Assembly (NCBI GenBank): GCA_018340375.1
Contig: JAFFJZ010000010.1
Location: 14,136,001 to 14,200,000 of the forward strand
DNA: 64,000 nucleotides
Source of the DNA: Gonatopus flavifemur
Lineage: Eukaryota > Arthropoda > Insecta > Hymenoptera > Dryinidae
Direction of reading: 5' to 3'
Shown here in pieces: positions 44,011-55,649 of this stretch. Below the pieces are notes generated by a model. The model was not told the origin of the DNA. It saw only the letters and a list, made by a program, of their open reading frames with translations, and did not search any database. A program made the translations under genes and the position numbers. The stretch's first letter is position 1. Each line of letters starts with the position of its first letter.

Positions 44011-44436
44011 TTGATGTTTCTCGATTGGTTTTATTAGAGAAAACCAACAAAATTCCTTCGAATTGATGAATTTTAATTCTAATTTGGATTCAGTTCTCTT
44101 TTTTCTCATGAATAAAAAAAATTCATATCAAAGAATTGTTCCTTCAATCAATGCAAAACAATGTTCAATATTTAATTTTTATTCAGAAAGTTGTTCTTGG
44201 GAGAGGAATTGCGATACCATTACGTTTATTCCACCGGTTTAAATCTTGGATTTAACATTATCCTATGTCAATCATGGAACTGCATTATAGTAGATTCTGA
44301 ATGGCTCCTTGCATTTTACTCGTATTAGCCTAGTACGGTGAACACTGTATTCCAGATGCTAAAATTACATACGTGTTCATAGTAGGAACTTGTCGACTAA
44401 ACCCGCAATTCAAACATAATTCATCGTCTTTTTATT
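44011..44436. other. unannotated stretch
   Basis: AT-rich and unique-looking, no gene seen. Confidence 0.35.
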
Positions 44437-44463
44437 ACTCTCTCTCTCTCTCTATATATATAT
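44437..44463 (+). repeat. (CT)n(TA)n microsatellite
   Basis: ctctctctctctctc runs straight into tatatatata. Confidence 0.9.
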
Positions 44464-44819
44464 TCAACAATATATCTCACATTCAATGCATTTTGAATCG
44501 ATAAAGAATGAAAGTAGTTTAACCATTTTGAATCTGAATTATTTTGAGCAATGGAGTAGTTCTTTTTGGACCATATTTTGTCATTTTCTGTTATATGTGT
44601 ACATCAAACTCTCTTTGTTCATCGATTTATATTGGATTTGAATATACGGACGTTGGGTCCAAACAGAAAAAACAAAGCTATGAGAAAAAAAAACTCTTCC
44701 ATCGCGTTTAATAGTATTTTCGAAATAGCTGATATCTGAGATATCAAGAGATAGATCGTAGAGCATCGTGCAGGTGCACGCAACGGTAGAAGCGGTCCGT
44801 AGAAATCATCTTGCGAGTA

Positions 44820-44850
44820 CATCATCATCATCGTCGTCATCATCATCATA
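44820..44850 (+). repeat. (TCA)n imperfect microsatellite
   Basis: catcatcatcatcgtcgtca followed by tcatcatcat, with two interrupting tcg triplets. Confidence 0.85.
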
Positions 44851-46063
44851 GATCTTTAATCATCAGTCCTTTTCTCTAGTACGTTGAACTGACTCGAAAC
44901 TCATGAATCGCAGTTGGAATTCTCTCGGCAAAAGCCTTGACGAGGACAGTCGATCTGCAAAGATGATTATCGCGGAAGTTCGGCAATTACAGGTGCCAAG
45001 TTGCTTTTTTTCCACGAGTGATATTGATTTGGGAGAGGCAGTTCGTATTCGTAGCACGAGCATACCTTGTGATTCGTAGAGGCGGCTGCTAGTGCGATGC
45101 ATCGTAGCGCAACGTACGTTGAGAAGGTGCATCATGGATAGACAGATAGATAGACGAAGAGAGGGAACGCGTAAAAAAGATAAGGAGCGACAAACGTTGG
45201 GAGAAAGAAAGTGATAGAGAAAATAAGAGAGGAAAAGGCAGAGACAGTGTGAAAGGAGGGAATGGTGACTGGAGGATCCCCACTTTGGTCATTTTCCCTC
45301 TACAAAAATTCTCCCACCACGTGGCTGTCTACCCCTCTCGACACGGAATCAAACCCCTTCCACCATTTCAAACGAACACAACTTCCTCGCTCCAGCTCCT
45401 CTCGATTTTCCACCCTCCTCTGCCCTCGCCGCTGTCTCGTCTTCCTTGCCACGACTGTCGTTGCCGCCACTACTACATCACTACCGTAGCCGATCAGACA
45501 GCCAGGGACGAGTATGGTGTCTCCAAACCCGACATTCTTTTGTTATTTCATTATCACTTAGATTTATCATCAGTGTGTTGAAAAATGCACATGTATATCG
45601 ATTTTCAAATATCTATTCAACAATATTTCCTCCTATAATGCTACGCGTTTTGATTTTTTCTCCTCTCGAATACTTTCGATACCGAAATATTATTTAAAGA
45701 AACCTGTTTTTGCAGACTCCCCTTGTAACACATCATTACAATATTCATGAAACCTTTCAAATATCCGAAATCGTATTATGACATAAGTTATCGAAAAAAA
45801 AACGTCTAGTATAGGAGACAAAAACCACAACCTTTCTACATATCCGTGGAAGAAATTTCACTCTCGAATGATCAATGATTAGATAATCATGATTTGAAAA
45901 AAAAAGAATGTGCATCTCGAGGAGCGATCCACCCGAATATGGGTACCTTACTGAACACATTCGAAGTTGCGAATTATATCGAAAGGAATGTTTTTGTATC
46001 GCATAGATATGGTACATGATAAAATGAATAATTATAAACAAGCATTGCAGCATAATCAACGAA

Positions 46064-46114
46064 GAGAGAGAGAGAGGGGGAGGGAGAAACAGAGAGAGAG
46101 AGGGAGAGAGAGAG
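46064..46114 (+). repeat. (GA)n tract
   Basis: gagagagagagaggggg followed by further gaga runs, about 50 bases with few interruptions. Confidence 0.9.
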
Positions 46115-46519
46115 GTTTTAGTTTTCAAGGTCAGGATGATGATTATACATTTTACCATACATAATTCTTAGGTAAATATAATATACGATATATGCGGTTC
46201 ATGATTATAGCAATGATCCAATTCCATAAGCTATTTTATATGGAAATATATCGAAAAGACTGTAGGATGAATCTTTTGTCTCCAAAAAAAAACAGAAAAA
46301 GGGGAAGAGAGAGAGAGAAAAATGAATATAAATTAAAGAGTCTGCATTGCTTAAAGCCGCCCCTGCCACCATCACCACTTCGTTCCACGGCACCTTCTCC
46401 GCTTATCCTCTCCCAACCTTCTCCAACTATCCCAAACCCGAACCAGTCCAGAAATCCCCACTATCGCAAACACATACTGTGGCGGCGGTGGCAGCAGCGA
46501 ACGAAGTGTGGCAACGCTG

Positions 46520-46552
46520 TAACTCGCCAGTGTCTCGGTCTTGGCGAGTTAC
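46520..46552. other. hairpin in the CpG-rich patch
   Basis: taactcgcca and tggcgagtta pair perfectly over 10 bp across a loop of about 12 bases (gtgtctcggtct). It sits in the most GC-rich part of the window, so it could be part of a 5' UTR or promoter, though no function can be assigned. Confidence 0.4.
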
Positions 46553-46819
46553 TCGGGGGGGCTGAGGCCGAGTCTACCGAGTTTTCTGTCTACCGGTGCG
46601 GCCAACCCGTGAACGAGTGTAGAAAGGATAGACGTCGCGGTGCTCTTCCCGGCATGCGAGACCGTCTCGCTGCTTGAAGGCCGCAGGGAAACGTGTAAAA
46701 AACTACTCGACAAGGACGGGAAAAAAGTGTTCTACGACTCAAGACAAACATAAGGTGTCACGACGAAAAGAAGGAAGGGTTGAAATATACATTACGTTTC
46801 AAGTCTCTAGCCACGCTGT

Positions 46820-47050
46820 TGCATACACACATACATTAACAACCAAAAAATCATAAGACACACATACACGCGCGCAAACTTACGTACGTACGCACGCATT
46901 CGGGTACACACATTCATACGATCGACTCTATGCGTACGTACATGTATACATACACGTACATACCCGCGTAAATCTCTCACACACATTGTTTTTATATGTG
47001 TGCATATATATGTGTATATATATGTATAATACATATATATATATATTTAC
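46820..47050 (+). repeat. (CA)n / (CGTA)n / (TA)n simple-sequence cluster
   Basis: acacacatacacgcgcgcaa, acgtacgtacgcacgcattc and tatatatgtgtatatata follow one another. The open frames over it are low-complexity and not genes. Confidence 0.85.
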
Positions 47051-47082
47051 ACATTGACCCGCGCAACAAAAACACGGTGTAA

Positions 47083-47185
47083 ATGGCGCTCTCTGCACAA
47101 AATCAGTCAACATCATACGTGAACTTGTATTATTCGATCGTCCAACGCGCGGCGACACGATATTTTAAGGAATATTACAATTCTG
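47083..47185 (+). CDS. possible first coding exon of a host gene, with splice donor
   Basis: An ATG at 47,083 in a favourable context (A at -3, G at +4) opens 34 codons, beginning MALSAQNQSTSYVNLYYSIV and followed by QRAATRYFKEYYNS, then one extra base before GTGAGTACC at 47,186, a strong 5' splice-site match. If unspliced, the frame would stop 12 codons later, inside the start of a CT-rich tract. The codons contain CpG-rich triplets (GCG, CGC, ACG) unlike the surrounding AT-rich DNA. I do not recognise the peptide and no second exon was found. It may equally be an untranslated exon or chance. Confidence 0.3.
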
Positions 47186-47194
47186 GTGAGTACC
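47186..47194 (+). promoter_or_regulatory. candidate 5' splice donor gtgagtacc
   Basis: ttctg/gtgagtacc matches the donor consensus at positions +1 to +6 fully. It closes the open frame that begins at 47,083, and a polypyrimidine and (TTCT)n tract follows, consistent with an intron start. Confidence 0.35.
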
Positions 47195-47238
47195 TCACGA
47201 TAAAAAGAGCGCTTCTTTGATGCCTCCTCGTCTTCTCC

Positions 47239-47310
47239 CTCTTTCTTTCTTTCTTTCTTTCTTTCTTCTCTCTGTTCTCTTCTCTCTCCCTCTCTCTCTC
47301 TCCTCTCTCC
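47239..47310 (+). repeat. (TTCT)n / (TC)n tract
   Basis: ctttctttctttctttcttt followed by ctctctgttctcttctctct and ctctctctcc, almost pure pyrimidine. Confidence 0.93.
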
Positions 47311-47543
47311 CCCATTCCCTTGCCTTTGATCCCGCGGACCCTCCACACAATTGTGGAGTGAAAATTTTCATTCACTAATCCACCTGTATATTAATGCCTA
47401 TAACTTTGTTCAGAATGACGACGTATCATTTCCTACCGCGCACGTTATACGCACGTTTCAAATTTTCCCGCTCTCTCTTCTTCCCGCGCCCCCACACATG
47501 AACAGCGAGATCCCACTCCTCTCTCACCTTTGGATTTGTTCAT

Positions 47544-47570
47544 CTTTCCCTCTCTCTCTCTCTCTCTCTG
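47544..47570 (+). repeat. (CT)n microsatellite
   Basis: tccctctctctctctctctc and two further units. Confidence 0.93.
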
Positions 47571-47759
47571 TATATGCTCTCGCTAATGTATACACACAAA
47601 TACATACGCGTCACTCACAAATTGGATGGATTACTATGCCAACACTAATTGTACAGCAGAAGTGCGTTCTTCCAATGATGGTTAAAACATGCCGATGGCT
47701 AGGCACGTGCCACATCTCAACTCATGCGTGTTCCACGTAATAACGAATTGAAATTAATT

Positions 47760-49960
47760 TTTAATGTCAGTGAAAACTGTGATTACTCAAGAGAGCGGCT
47801 TGACAAACGTGTGTGTGTAAACATATATCAAATTCGTACCTGTGTATGTAACGTACATACATTGACTACCCACTGTATTATACATACATATCGATAAGGC
47901 ACGCATTATCGGCATGAATTGGCTGCCAAGCTTGCAGCGTGCAAATTTTTTTCATCCATTGGCACGCATGGCCAATGTAAGAACGCTTTATCGAGTGAAG
48001 TATGGTGTTCCCAGTAGTGATATCCTAAACATTCAGTGACGAGAAGAAATTATTTACAATGCTAGTACGTAGTACTACAGTTTTTCCCATAATATTTCGA
48101 TGACCACGTAGAGGTCTATCTTCTATCTAATGAGGAAAAAATTCGCAACGATTGCCGTTGCTACACTCGTCGTTCCTGCTTCCTCTCTCTCTCTTTCTCT
48201 CCCACTTTTTTTCTTTCTTTCTTTCTCTCTCTCTCTCTCCACTTGACGCGATCAATTCGTTGAGAGGATGGACCATAATTCCAACAAAGATTCAGAGAAT
48301 GTTACGAAGAAATGATTGGTGAAATGAACAGTGTGATGACCAAATCATGAGTCCAGCATATATAATTTATAATTCAATCCATCGATGTGGTAAAGAAAAT
48401 AAGTTTGAGGTTATAGCATGTATTATTTTGAAAAAAAGAAGAAAAAACTTCGCAAATGTGAACCGAAGTCGTTCGACCACAGTGAAACGGAGGTGGGGGA
48501 AAAGGTGAATGGGGATGAGAATGTTCAAGACGAGATGAATAAATTTTCGAATTGAATGATGGTTTTGTAGTCTTCCCTTGCAGCGAATATCATAATATCA
48601 TTTTTATTTGAATTTGCTAGAACTTGAAACGTGAATCAAACTTCCCAACTGTTGTCGGCATTGTTGTGGTATTTCAGACCAATGTTTTGAAAACATTCAC
48701 ACGCGCATGTATGTGATATTATTTCATCATCCCCACATGCATTTCTACGTTTTTGGATGACGGAATGAGGCATTGTACTTGCTTTTGCTCGGATAATTTC
48801 AAAAACATAACCTCTTTCATTCCGTGAACTCGAATCCTACTGTACGAAAGTTGTCTACAAACTTCCATCTCTGTATTCGAAATTTCAAATGCGATTTACA
48901 ATAATAGTGGGGCATTTTGGAATTTGTTGCACTATTATTCGATCTTGTGGAGCCTCAAATGATATTGAAACATATCGATGCATATTCCATGCACGCACAG
49001 AAATGGTAGATTGGACTGGATATGAGATGATGTATGTTATATCAAGGAGATAAAAAAAGAAGAATGTTTTTAGGTTATTATTATGATCTAGATCTCATAT
49101 ACGAATATACAATGTTTACTAGTGATAAGATTGTTCGAGAAGGAGGAATAATCAAATGAATGATCAATTCATAATCCAACGCGTAGAACAAGTTTGAAAT
49201 TTTCAAACACAAGACGTAGGAAAAGTGTTTTCATTGTTAAAGAAAACCAAAAACTCCTAACCATCCCCAGAGTTTCTCGAGGATAATTTGACGTTTGATA
49301 TCACAGATCATGTGAACAGAATTTCCAAATCGATCTTGTGAATAAAATGAGCAAAGTTATGAGTCAGAATATGGACCAAGACGTGCATACAGAATAAGAC
49401 AAGACTGATTTTGAAATTGGAAAACTATCTTGGTTCCTTTCATTGACAAGATCAGAACCCTCATATAATTTGATTACATTCTATGCACAGGGGATTGAAA
49501 TTCGAATAATCTCGTGTTAAATTCTGCTGGAATGATTAATATCGATCATTTTTTATTTTTTAGGCAAATCCGAAATTATAACAGTTGAAGACTATTTTTC
49601 ATTCAAAGAGTCGTCGTACATCACATTATTTTTAACAAAATTGATTTCATGGAATGAGTACATTCATTTTATAATAATGTGCACTTCTAACAATATGTTG
49701 ATAGAGAATGAATTCCTCCAAACTGTTGAAACATTCTATTCCCATGGGGATAATTTTTTTAAAACTCGTCGACGGATGAAGTTGTGTTTTTTTTGTATTT
49801 CCCTTTTATGAAAATTCTTCATAGTAATTGAATCTAAAAAATATAGATGTTTGTGTTTCATTTGAATATTGTACAGCATTTTCATAAACTTTCATGCATT
49901 CTTTTGAGAAAAAACCAAACCGAAGAAATGCATGGTGTTCAACAGTAATCACAGTTAGTG
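47760..49960. other. repeat-poor stretch without recognised genes
   Basis: Apart from the CT tract at 48,180 and ggcatgaattggctgccaag with ggcacgcatggccaatg near 47,910-47,980 (a small inverted repeat around attggc/gccaat), nothing transposon-like is seen. It may be intron or upstream regulatory DNA of the candidate gene at 47 kb. Confidence 0.4.
48180..48240 (+). repeat. (CT)n / (CTTT)n tract
   Basis: ctctctctctctttctctcc, then ttttctttctttctttctct and ctctctctctcc. Confidence 0.93.
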
Positions 49961-49964
49961 ATGT

Positions 49965-52066
49965 AAGCCTGTCAATTGAACGGTCAAATGAGTGGTCATG
50001 TGACGGTCGTAACTGTCACTTGAGGACAGGTTCTCATCAAGCGAATTCCGAAATAAAGTGATTTTCTCGATTTTTTTTTCTTAAGAAGGAAGTAAATGAA
50101 GAACTCGAGTTATTTGAAACTCATTAAATGAGTGTTGAAGTACATGAAAAAAATTTTCTCGAGTCAAAGGATTTGTATCTCGAAATTTTAAAGGCGTTTT
50201 CCTCGAAACCATGCTTTTCAAGTTTCGCACCGCGACATCTCAAAAACTACTGCTTTTTTTTTCTTTTTATTTTGAAGCTGATTGAATTTATCGGAGGATG
50301 AACCTAAATCGAAATGACATTTGCCTTTTCTTTTTCTTTTTATATAACTTTGAAGAGTGAAAAAATGCTACCAAAAGTTTGCATGTCTGTCATTTTTTTA
50401 ATTTTATACTCTCCATTGGTTTTATTGGTACAACCTCCCACAAATATAATATATATTCCATAGAAATTTTTGATTTCTGATAATTTTCGTAAGTGCTATA
50501 GTGGCGCCCGATTGATCACTGTTTTTTTTTTTACAAAAATTCCCATGACATTATTTTTTACTGACGAAAATTTTTTTATGTACTTGAAGACTCAATTAGC
50601 AAGTGTGAAAACCGCCGAGTTCTTTATTTACTCCCTTCCATGGAAAAAAAAATTCGAGAAAATCACCTTATTTTGGGGTCCCTAGATGAGAACCTCCCCT
50701 TGACGAGGAAAATTTTTGTCAGTTTTGAAGTCAGAATAATTTTTGACCGTCAAACTAACATCTGAAAATTATTGAAATTTTTCCCAAGTTCTTTCAACAA
50801 AACAAATCACTTAGAATTAAAAATTCATCATTCATCATTAGAAACACCCAAATAGTACCGCGTTTCTTGAAAACCATAAAGGTAGGGGAGAGGTATGCAG
50901 GTTGGACCGTGTTTTGTTCTTGACTAATAAGATTAGAACAGGAAATTATTTGATCAATATCTATATTCCACTGAAAAGTGACAACCTTTAGCTATATTTT
51001 GTGATAGAAAGCTTCTTGATTGCTTTGAAATACTGCGGAATACAAGCGATGTTTCGAAGTTGGAAAAAATTGGTTAAAAAAAAGTAAGCATACAAGTTGG
51101 GCCACTCCTGAAAATTCGCTGAAAAGGTAATTTCGCCGATATTTATTTATTTCAAATAGTTTTAACATTGGAATAATGAAATATCATCAACAATGAAATC
51201 ATAATCACTGATTCCATGGTCTGTCTTTCTCTCCCTTCGGAATACTTGAGATTACATCCAATGTAAACACTATTCTGATCATCAAAGATGATCGAAATGG
51301 TATTTGAATACTTATATGACAAGAAAAACTAGTGGCCCAACCTGCATGTTTTGGGTGGCCCAATCTACATATTCAATGCAACTTTGCAATTGCAAGAGCA
51401 TTGTTCTGATTTCACAATATGATGGAAATATGTTTTGTGCGATTCTAAAAGATTAAGAAAAAAACATAATAGATTGATTTACCTTCATCAATCGATGAAC
51501 ACTATCCTCTTTGTACGAAATGAAATAAATTGGAATAAAACTTTTTTGCACGTTTTTCCACTTGCCTTATGGAATACTCATCAGAGGTGTCTGTTTTTGA
51601 ATTCTATGCACATGAAAAGTTAACATATGATAAGACTCGACTTCAATAGTCATGAAATCAGAGTTGCCAACGGTTAAAAATACAAAAAACTCCTTGTAAG
51701 TGAGATGTATGAAAATATATGTGTTCCTAAATTCATAAACTCATCAGCCATTCTTCAATTGGCAACTTCTCATAAAATTAAAAATATGATTGGCAGTCTC
51801 ATGCGAGTTAACAATTAACCAATCCACGTTATGGTATACATCCCTCTCGATCCTACACAGTACTTGGGGGGGGGGGGGGGGGAAGAGCGATTTGCAGTAA
51901 AAAGTATTCAGAGTTTATATTCAAAGAGTCAGATGATTATTTGACGGTCATTTTTACTTACAAACTATGAAAAACCTGGCTGTCAATGACGGTCACATGA
52001 CGATCATAATAACCATGACGTGACTGAATTTATTATGACCGGTGATTTTACATCAATTAATTACAT
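49965..52066. mobile_element. possible hAT-like element pair of ends (tentative)
   Basis: tagtgatgtaagcctgtcaa, ggtcatgtgacggtcgta at the left and the complement of the right end (aattgatgtaaaatcaccgg, tcgtcatgtgaccgtca) suggest worn inverted ends 2.1 kb apart. The 8-bp flanks agree poorly. Inside, gcaggttggacc (50,898) and ggcccaacctgca (51,333) face each other and may be a second nested element. The rest holds no gene. Confidence 0.3.
51866..51882 (+). repeat. poly-G run of 17
   Basis: Seventeen consecutive G in otherwise AT-rich DNA, flanked by tactt and aagagcg. Such runs can form G-quadruplex structures and are error-prone in sequencing. Confidence 0.9.
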
Positions 52067-52159
52067 AGAATAGCTGTTGTTGCGCGTATTCACAACTCAA
52101 TAAAATAACTGTCCTAATCATTGGATGTTCACTGCTAGAAATGTGATCTCCCGTAACCA

Positions 52160-52403
52160 CACAGAGAAAAGTTTATATTAAAGATTACTATATTTTTATG
52201 GTACTCGTGGGATATACTTTATTATGAGGCTCAGAACTATATTTATTGCAAATTATAACATATTTATCTTCATCCTCACGAGAGAGTATGGTGAGTGCTC
52301 GTATACTTGTGGTTCATAACGACATAATCAAGTATATCCCAAAAGTACAATATAAATATGGTAATATCTAATATGAAATTTTTACTGTGCACTTTTTACT
52401 GTG
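52160..52403. mobile_element. hairpin element with cacagagaaaa / cacagtaaaaa ends
   Basis: The left arm cacagagaaaagtttatatt and agattactatatttttatgg pairs with the right arm (caatataaatatggtaatct and tttttactgtg). Internal pairs are actcgtgggatatactt with aagtatatccc and tcacgagag. The right end is followed by TA and the left is preceded by CA. Confidence 0.6.
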
Positions 52404-53862
52404 TATACGCTTCCATCAATTCTGTGTTAAAATTTTATTTTCGTTTTGTGTTGTATCTCTGAAATTAACACCGATTCGAGTATAATCTCTACACAATCCC
52501 GGTGTGTGTGTATAAGTCCACTAATTCGGTGTTGAGTTTTTTTAACAGTGTAACGAAATAAACATTCGTTCATAATAACAAAATTATTTCCCACGTACGT
52601 GAAATAAATTTGGACTTTTTCGATTCAGATGAATGAAAGATGTACCCATTATCGTTTGTAATAAAATTTTTAATATTCTTTCATTTTCGAACGAGTCGGA
52701 GTTTCTTCAGAGCAAAACACGCTCCATCAGCTTGAATGCTCTCCTCAAGGGGTTTTCAATGTATAAATATCAATAAATATCATTTTTATGTTCCAAGTTA
52801 GGGGAGTGCGGTACAGTACCGACACCCCTTGGTTCTTGCTAACTAACAGTAGGAGGGAATAATGTAAGGATGCGTGCTTCACAAGGTTGTGGTGGAACCC
52901 AACATAGTCCGATCATAACGTTCTTCAATTGTTATTGTAGTAGTTACACGTCGTTGAAGATTTTTATCATAACCACATCATGTCAAAAGATAATTGTGGA
53001 TCCTTGGTTCGTTTTGTTGAAGTAAGTGTTGTGTTATTTCCGAATGGTATTTGTGTTTCTTTTTTTTACAAGTCCTGAAGATATTTCAACCAGGATTAGT
53101 TTAGAAAAATAATCCGTATTAAGATTCTCATCAGAAATAATGTTGAAACGCTCCAGTTGTCCAGTACCGGGATTCAAATTGGTCCTTGAATTTGAAAAAA
53201 CATTTTCGTGTTAGAAATTTCAAAAATTTTCCATTCTTTTCTGATCTTTGGAAATCATCACAAAGCGTCATGTTATATTTTAACCTTAGAAGCAATGTTT
53301 AAGGCTTTATGTCAACTTTCAGGAAGATATCATATGGATCTTTAATCGGTTATAATAGACTAAATAACTAATCATCATCCTGAACCTGAGATTTTTCTTT
53401 GCTAGAAGAACCCCAAAGTATTTCACGACTCTCCTCTGTTATTTAAAAACAAAAATCATCCAAATGTTCGGAAGACCGGCAATCCGGTAGAAATAAGTCC
53501 AGGAAGTAATTGATTCATTCGATTCAATCATCGTTTGTTTCAATCTTGTTTCAATGTGCGCAATCGAGCATTATCATGGAAAATATCGGCTCGTATCGTT
53601 TTTAAAATCTTGCAAGAACAATTTAATAATAAATGCATATATTATTGGTATTATTTTAATTCATTTTGATTCAGTGTGAAGAAGTACTTCAATCATGTCC
53701 TATCAGGTTGTTAACAATACTTTTCGAATATGAAAGGATGATGGTTTCAGCGCATGAGCAGATAACTAATCTTCATTCAGCCACTGCGAAGATCTTTTCC
53801 GATTATCGTAAAGTCAATGACAATGCGATGAGAAAATGGGTTTTGATTACATTGGTTTATTA
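52404..53862. other. unannotated stretch with worn repeat words
   Basis: cttccatcaattctgtgtta, attaacaccgattcgag and ccactaattcggtgttgag (52,410-52,545) look like an old inverted repeat related to 32,330-32,430. aggggagtgcggtacagtac at 52,802 has a loose partner tccagtaccggg at 53,160. No gene is seen. Confidence 0.4.
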
Positions 53863-54085
53863 AAGAACATCATGTATTCAGACGCTGTAGCTCATTATGA
53901 TCGGATAATTCAAGCAGTACCCACTTATCCAATTTTTTGACCTCACCAATTGTAGAAAGATGACGTAATACTGTTGAATGGCCAATACCTATCTCCACAG
54001 TAAAATCCCTCGATGTTTGACCTGGGTCGTCATTCATCAGTGCTCTTAATAAATTCTTATCCACCATTGTTTTGCATCCACCACG
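53863..54085 (-). pseudogene. mariner transposase N-terminal fragment (second HTH)
   Basis: The minus frame contains DDPGQTSRDFTVEIGIGHST followed by VLRHLSTIGEVKKLDKWV, matching the second helix-turn-helix and the KKLDKWVPHEL linker of cecropia/SETMAR-type mariner transposases (here KKLDKWVLLEL). Only about 65 residues remain and no catalytic motif, terminal repeat or TA-bounded outline is seen. A GPRGG word upstream is the worn RGRP hook. It differs from the other two mariners in this window. Confidence 0.72.
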
Positions 54086-54089
54086 TGGT

Positions 54090-54990
54090 CCATTTTTTGT
54101 TTAGAGAGAATTCATTGAAACTACTAACATTGTTCTCTATTAACATTGCACTGCTGTTGAAGAAAACAATTCAACTTGAATGATATGAATATGCGATACT
54201 CTTACAGTAAGAGATTATTAATTACTTTATTAGAAACGTGAACTTGTATCAAATACATGACTCAATATACATTCAGAATATGAATTCGTGCATCTGAGGA
54301 ACGACAACTCCACACTGCTGAAGCATGGGAAGGCTCCATGCTATTTGGAAATTGAAATTTTCTTTTCGTCAAACGATTTGTCCATGTTTTAGATGTTTTG
54401 TTGTCTTTTTGCAGTATTGCAGTCAATTTTGTATTCGTATTAAAAAAAGAAACTACATGAATAATTCACCACAATGTGTAAATAGTCCAACTGGAAAAAA
54501 TCGTTCCCATATAATGTCACTCTGATAACAGATAATTGAGTTAGTTAGTTAGTTGGGATGTTGGAAATTTCTACAAGAATTTTAATGTTTTTGCTGGAAG
54601 TTGTTTTCGAATACCTGCATGAATTGAGTTTCATATGCATTTCACATCAAACTTGATGTACTCGAACGTGCAACTATCCCTCAAGGTTTCATTTTTTCAT
54701 ACATTAAATATAATGTTAATGGGTATACAATTGAAATCATGTACTTGATGAAAAAAGAAGTTCTTGATTTTTTGACAGCAGTGCAGTTGACTTTATTTAC
54801 TCTCAGCAATACATAAAAGTTACAGACAACTGAAATCTATTAGAGTTCATGTGAAGAACAAAAGCGCGATGGAAACAAGAGAATAAACTTTCACAAAAAA
54901 ACAAAATCCAAGCAATAACCTAATCGATGCCTCCAGAAAAATTGTATTCCTGAACATGATCGAAATAAAAAAAACTAATAAAACATTACT
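54090..54990. other. unannotated stretch
   Basis: AT-rich, no gene or repeat recognised. Confidence 0.35.
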
Positions 54991-54994
54991 TCTA

Positions 54995-55129
54995 CCCTGG
55001 TGAAAATTCAAAAGTGATCAGAGCGGGTACTAAATTACGCCTAGATGACTGTTTTTTAATGCTTAGATGACCTCTGCTCACGCTTCCATTGCACTTTTGT
55101 CGCGCTTCAACGCTTCATTTTCACCAGGG
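54995..55129. mobile_element. 135-bp MITE with CCCTGGTGAAAAT ends
   Basis: ccctggtgaaaattcaaaag at the left and complement ccctggtgaaaatgaagcgt at the right. TA flanks both ends (54,993-54,994 and 55,130-55,131). Larger relative at 35,321-35,826 and a solo end at 21,300-21,315. Confidence 0.8.
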
Positions 55130-55376
55130 TAACCTTAACCAAAAGTTAAACAACTTTGAAGAGAGGTTTTTATTTCTGGACTTAATAATGAAGTATTTAT
55201 TCATCATGTACTCATCTAAACTATAATAAAAAGTTGTATTTATTTATTACTCTTTTATTGAATCCCTACTCATCCAATCGACATATTCTTGAAATCATTC
55301 TAAAAGACGTGAGACGTAGTTTCTGAAACATTCATATAACACATAACCTGTTACATAAATGATGTACTTTCATGTA

Positions 55377-55648
55377 CTCTCTAAATCTGGAAGAGTGAAA
55401 AATCGCACGTTTCACTCCACTAAGTGTCAGAAGTGAGCGTGTCCGCTTCGAGTCGAATTTTCACTCGTTTCGAGTGACCTCTCACTCTTTTAGAGTGAAA
55501 AATTCACTCTAGCGTCGAAGTGGTTGTGAATTCCTAACCTCAAACCTTAGAATATCACTCTAAAAGAGTGGAAATTTCACTCGAAAATTCGACAGGCTCA
55601 CTTCTGGCTGGCTAAAGAGTGAAATCTCACTCCAAAGATTTTAGAGAG
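55377..55648. mobile_element. 272-bp MITE with ctctctaaa ends and agagtgaaa words
   Basis: ctctctaaatctggaagagt at the left faces the complement ctctctaaaatctttggagt, with TA on each side. ttcactct and agagtgaaa words fill the arms, and the central actcttttagagtgaaaaat is itself palindromic. Non-coding. Confidence 0.82.
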
Positions 55649-55649
55649 T

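Larger units (their letters stand above)
44860..47190 (+). promoter_or_regulatory. CpG- and GA/CT-rich patch, candidate host promoter and 5' region
   Basis: Base composition changes visibly here. GC-rich and CpG-containing segments at 45,270-45,500, 46,440-46,690 and 47,055-47,160 stand out from the AT-rich surroundings. GA or CT tracts of the type bound by GAGA factor cluster at 46,064-46,114, 46,303-46,320 and 47,240-47,310. Transposon debris is absent from 44.0 to 49.9 kb, the longest such gap in the window. Together this suggests a host gene start on the plus strand. No TATA box or conserved protein is recognised, so the call rests on composition and on the possible exon at 47,083. Confidence 0.4.

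Noticed and set aside
46192..46677. 161-codon plus frame in the CpG-rich patch
   Set aside because: It is built of a (GA)n tract and low-complexity proline/serine codons. Composition alone explains its openness, and no conserved domain is visible.
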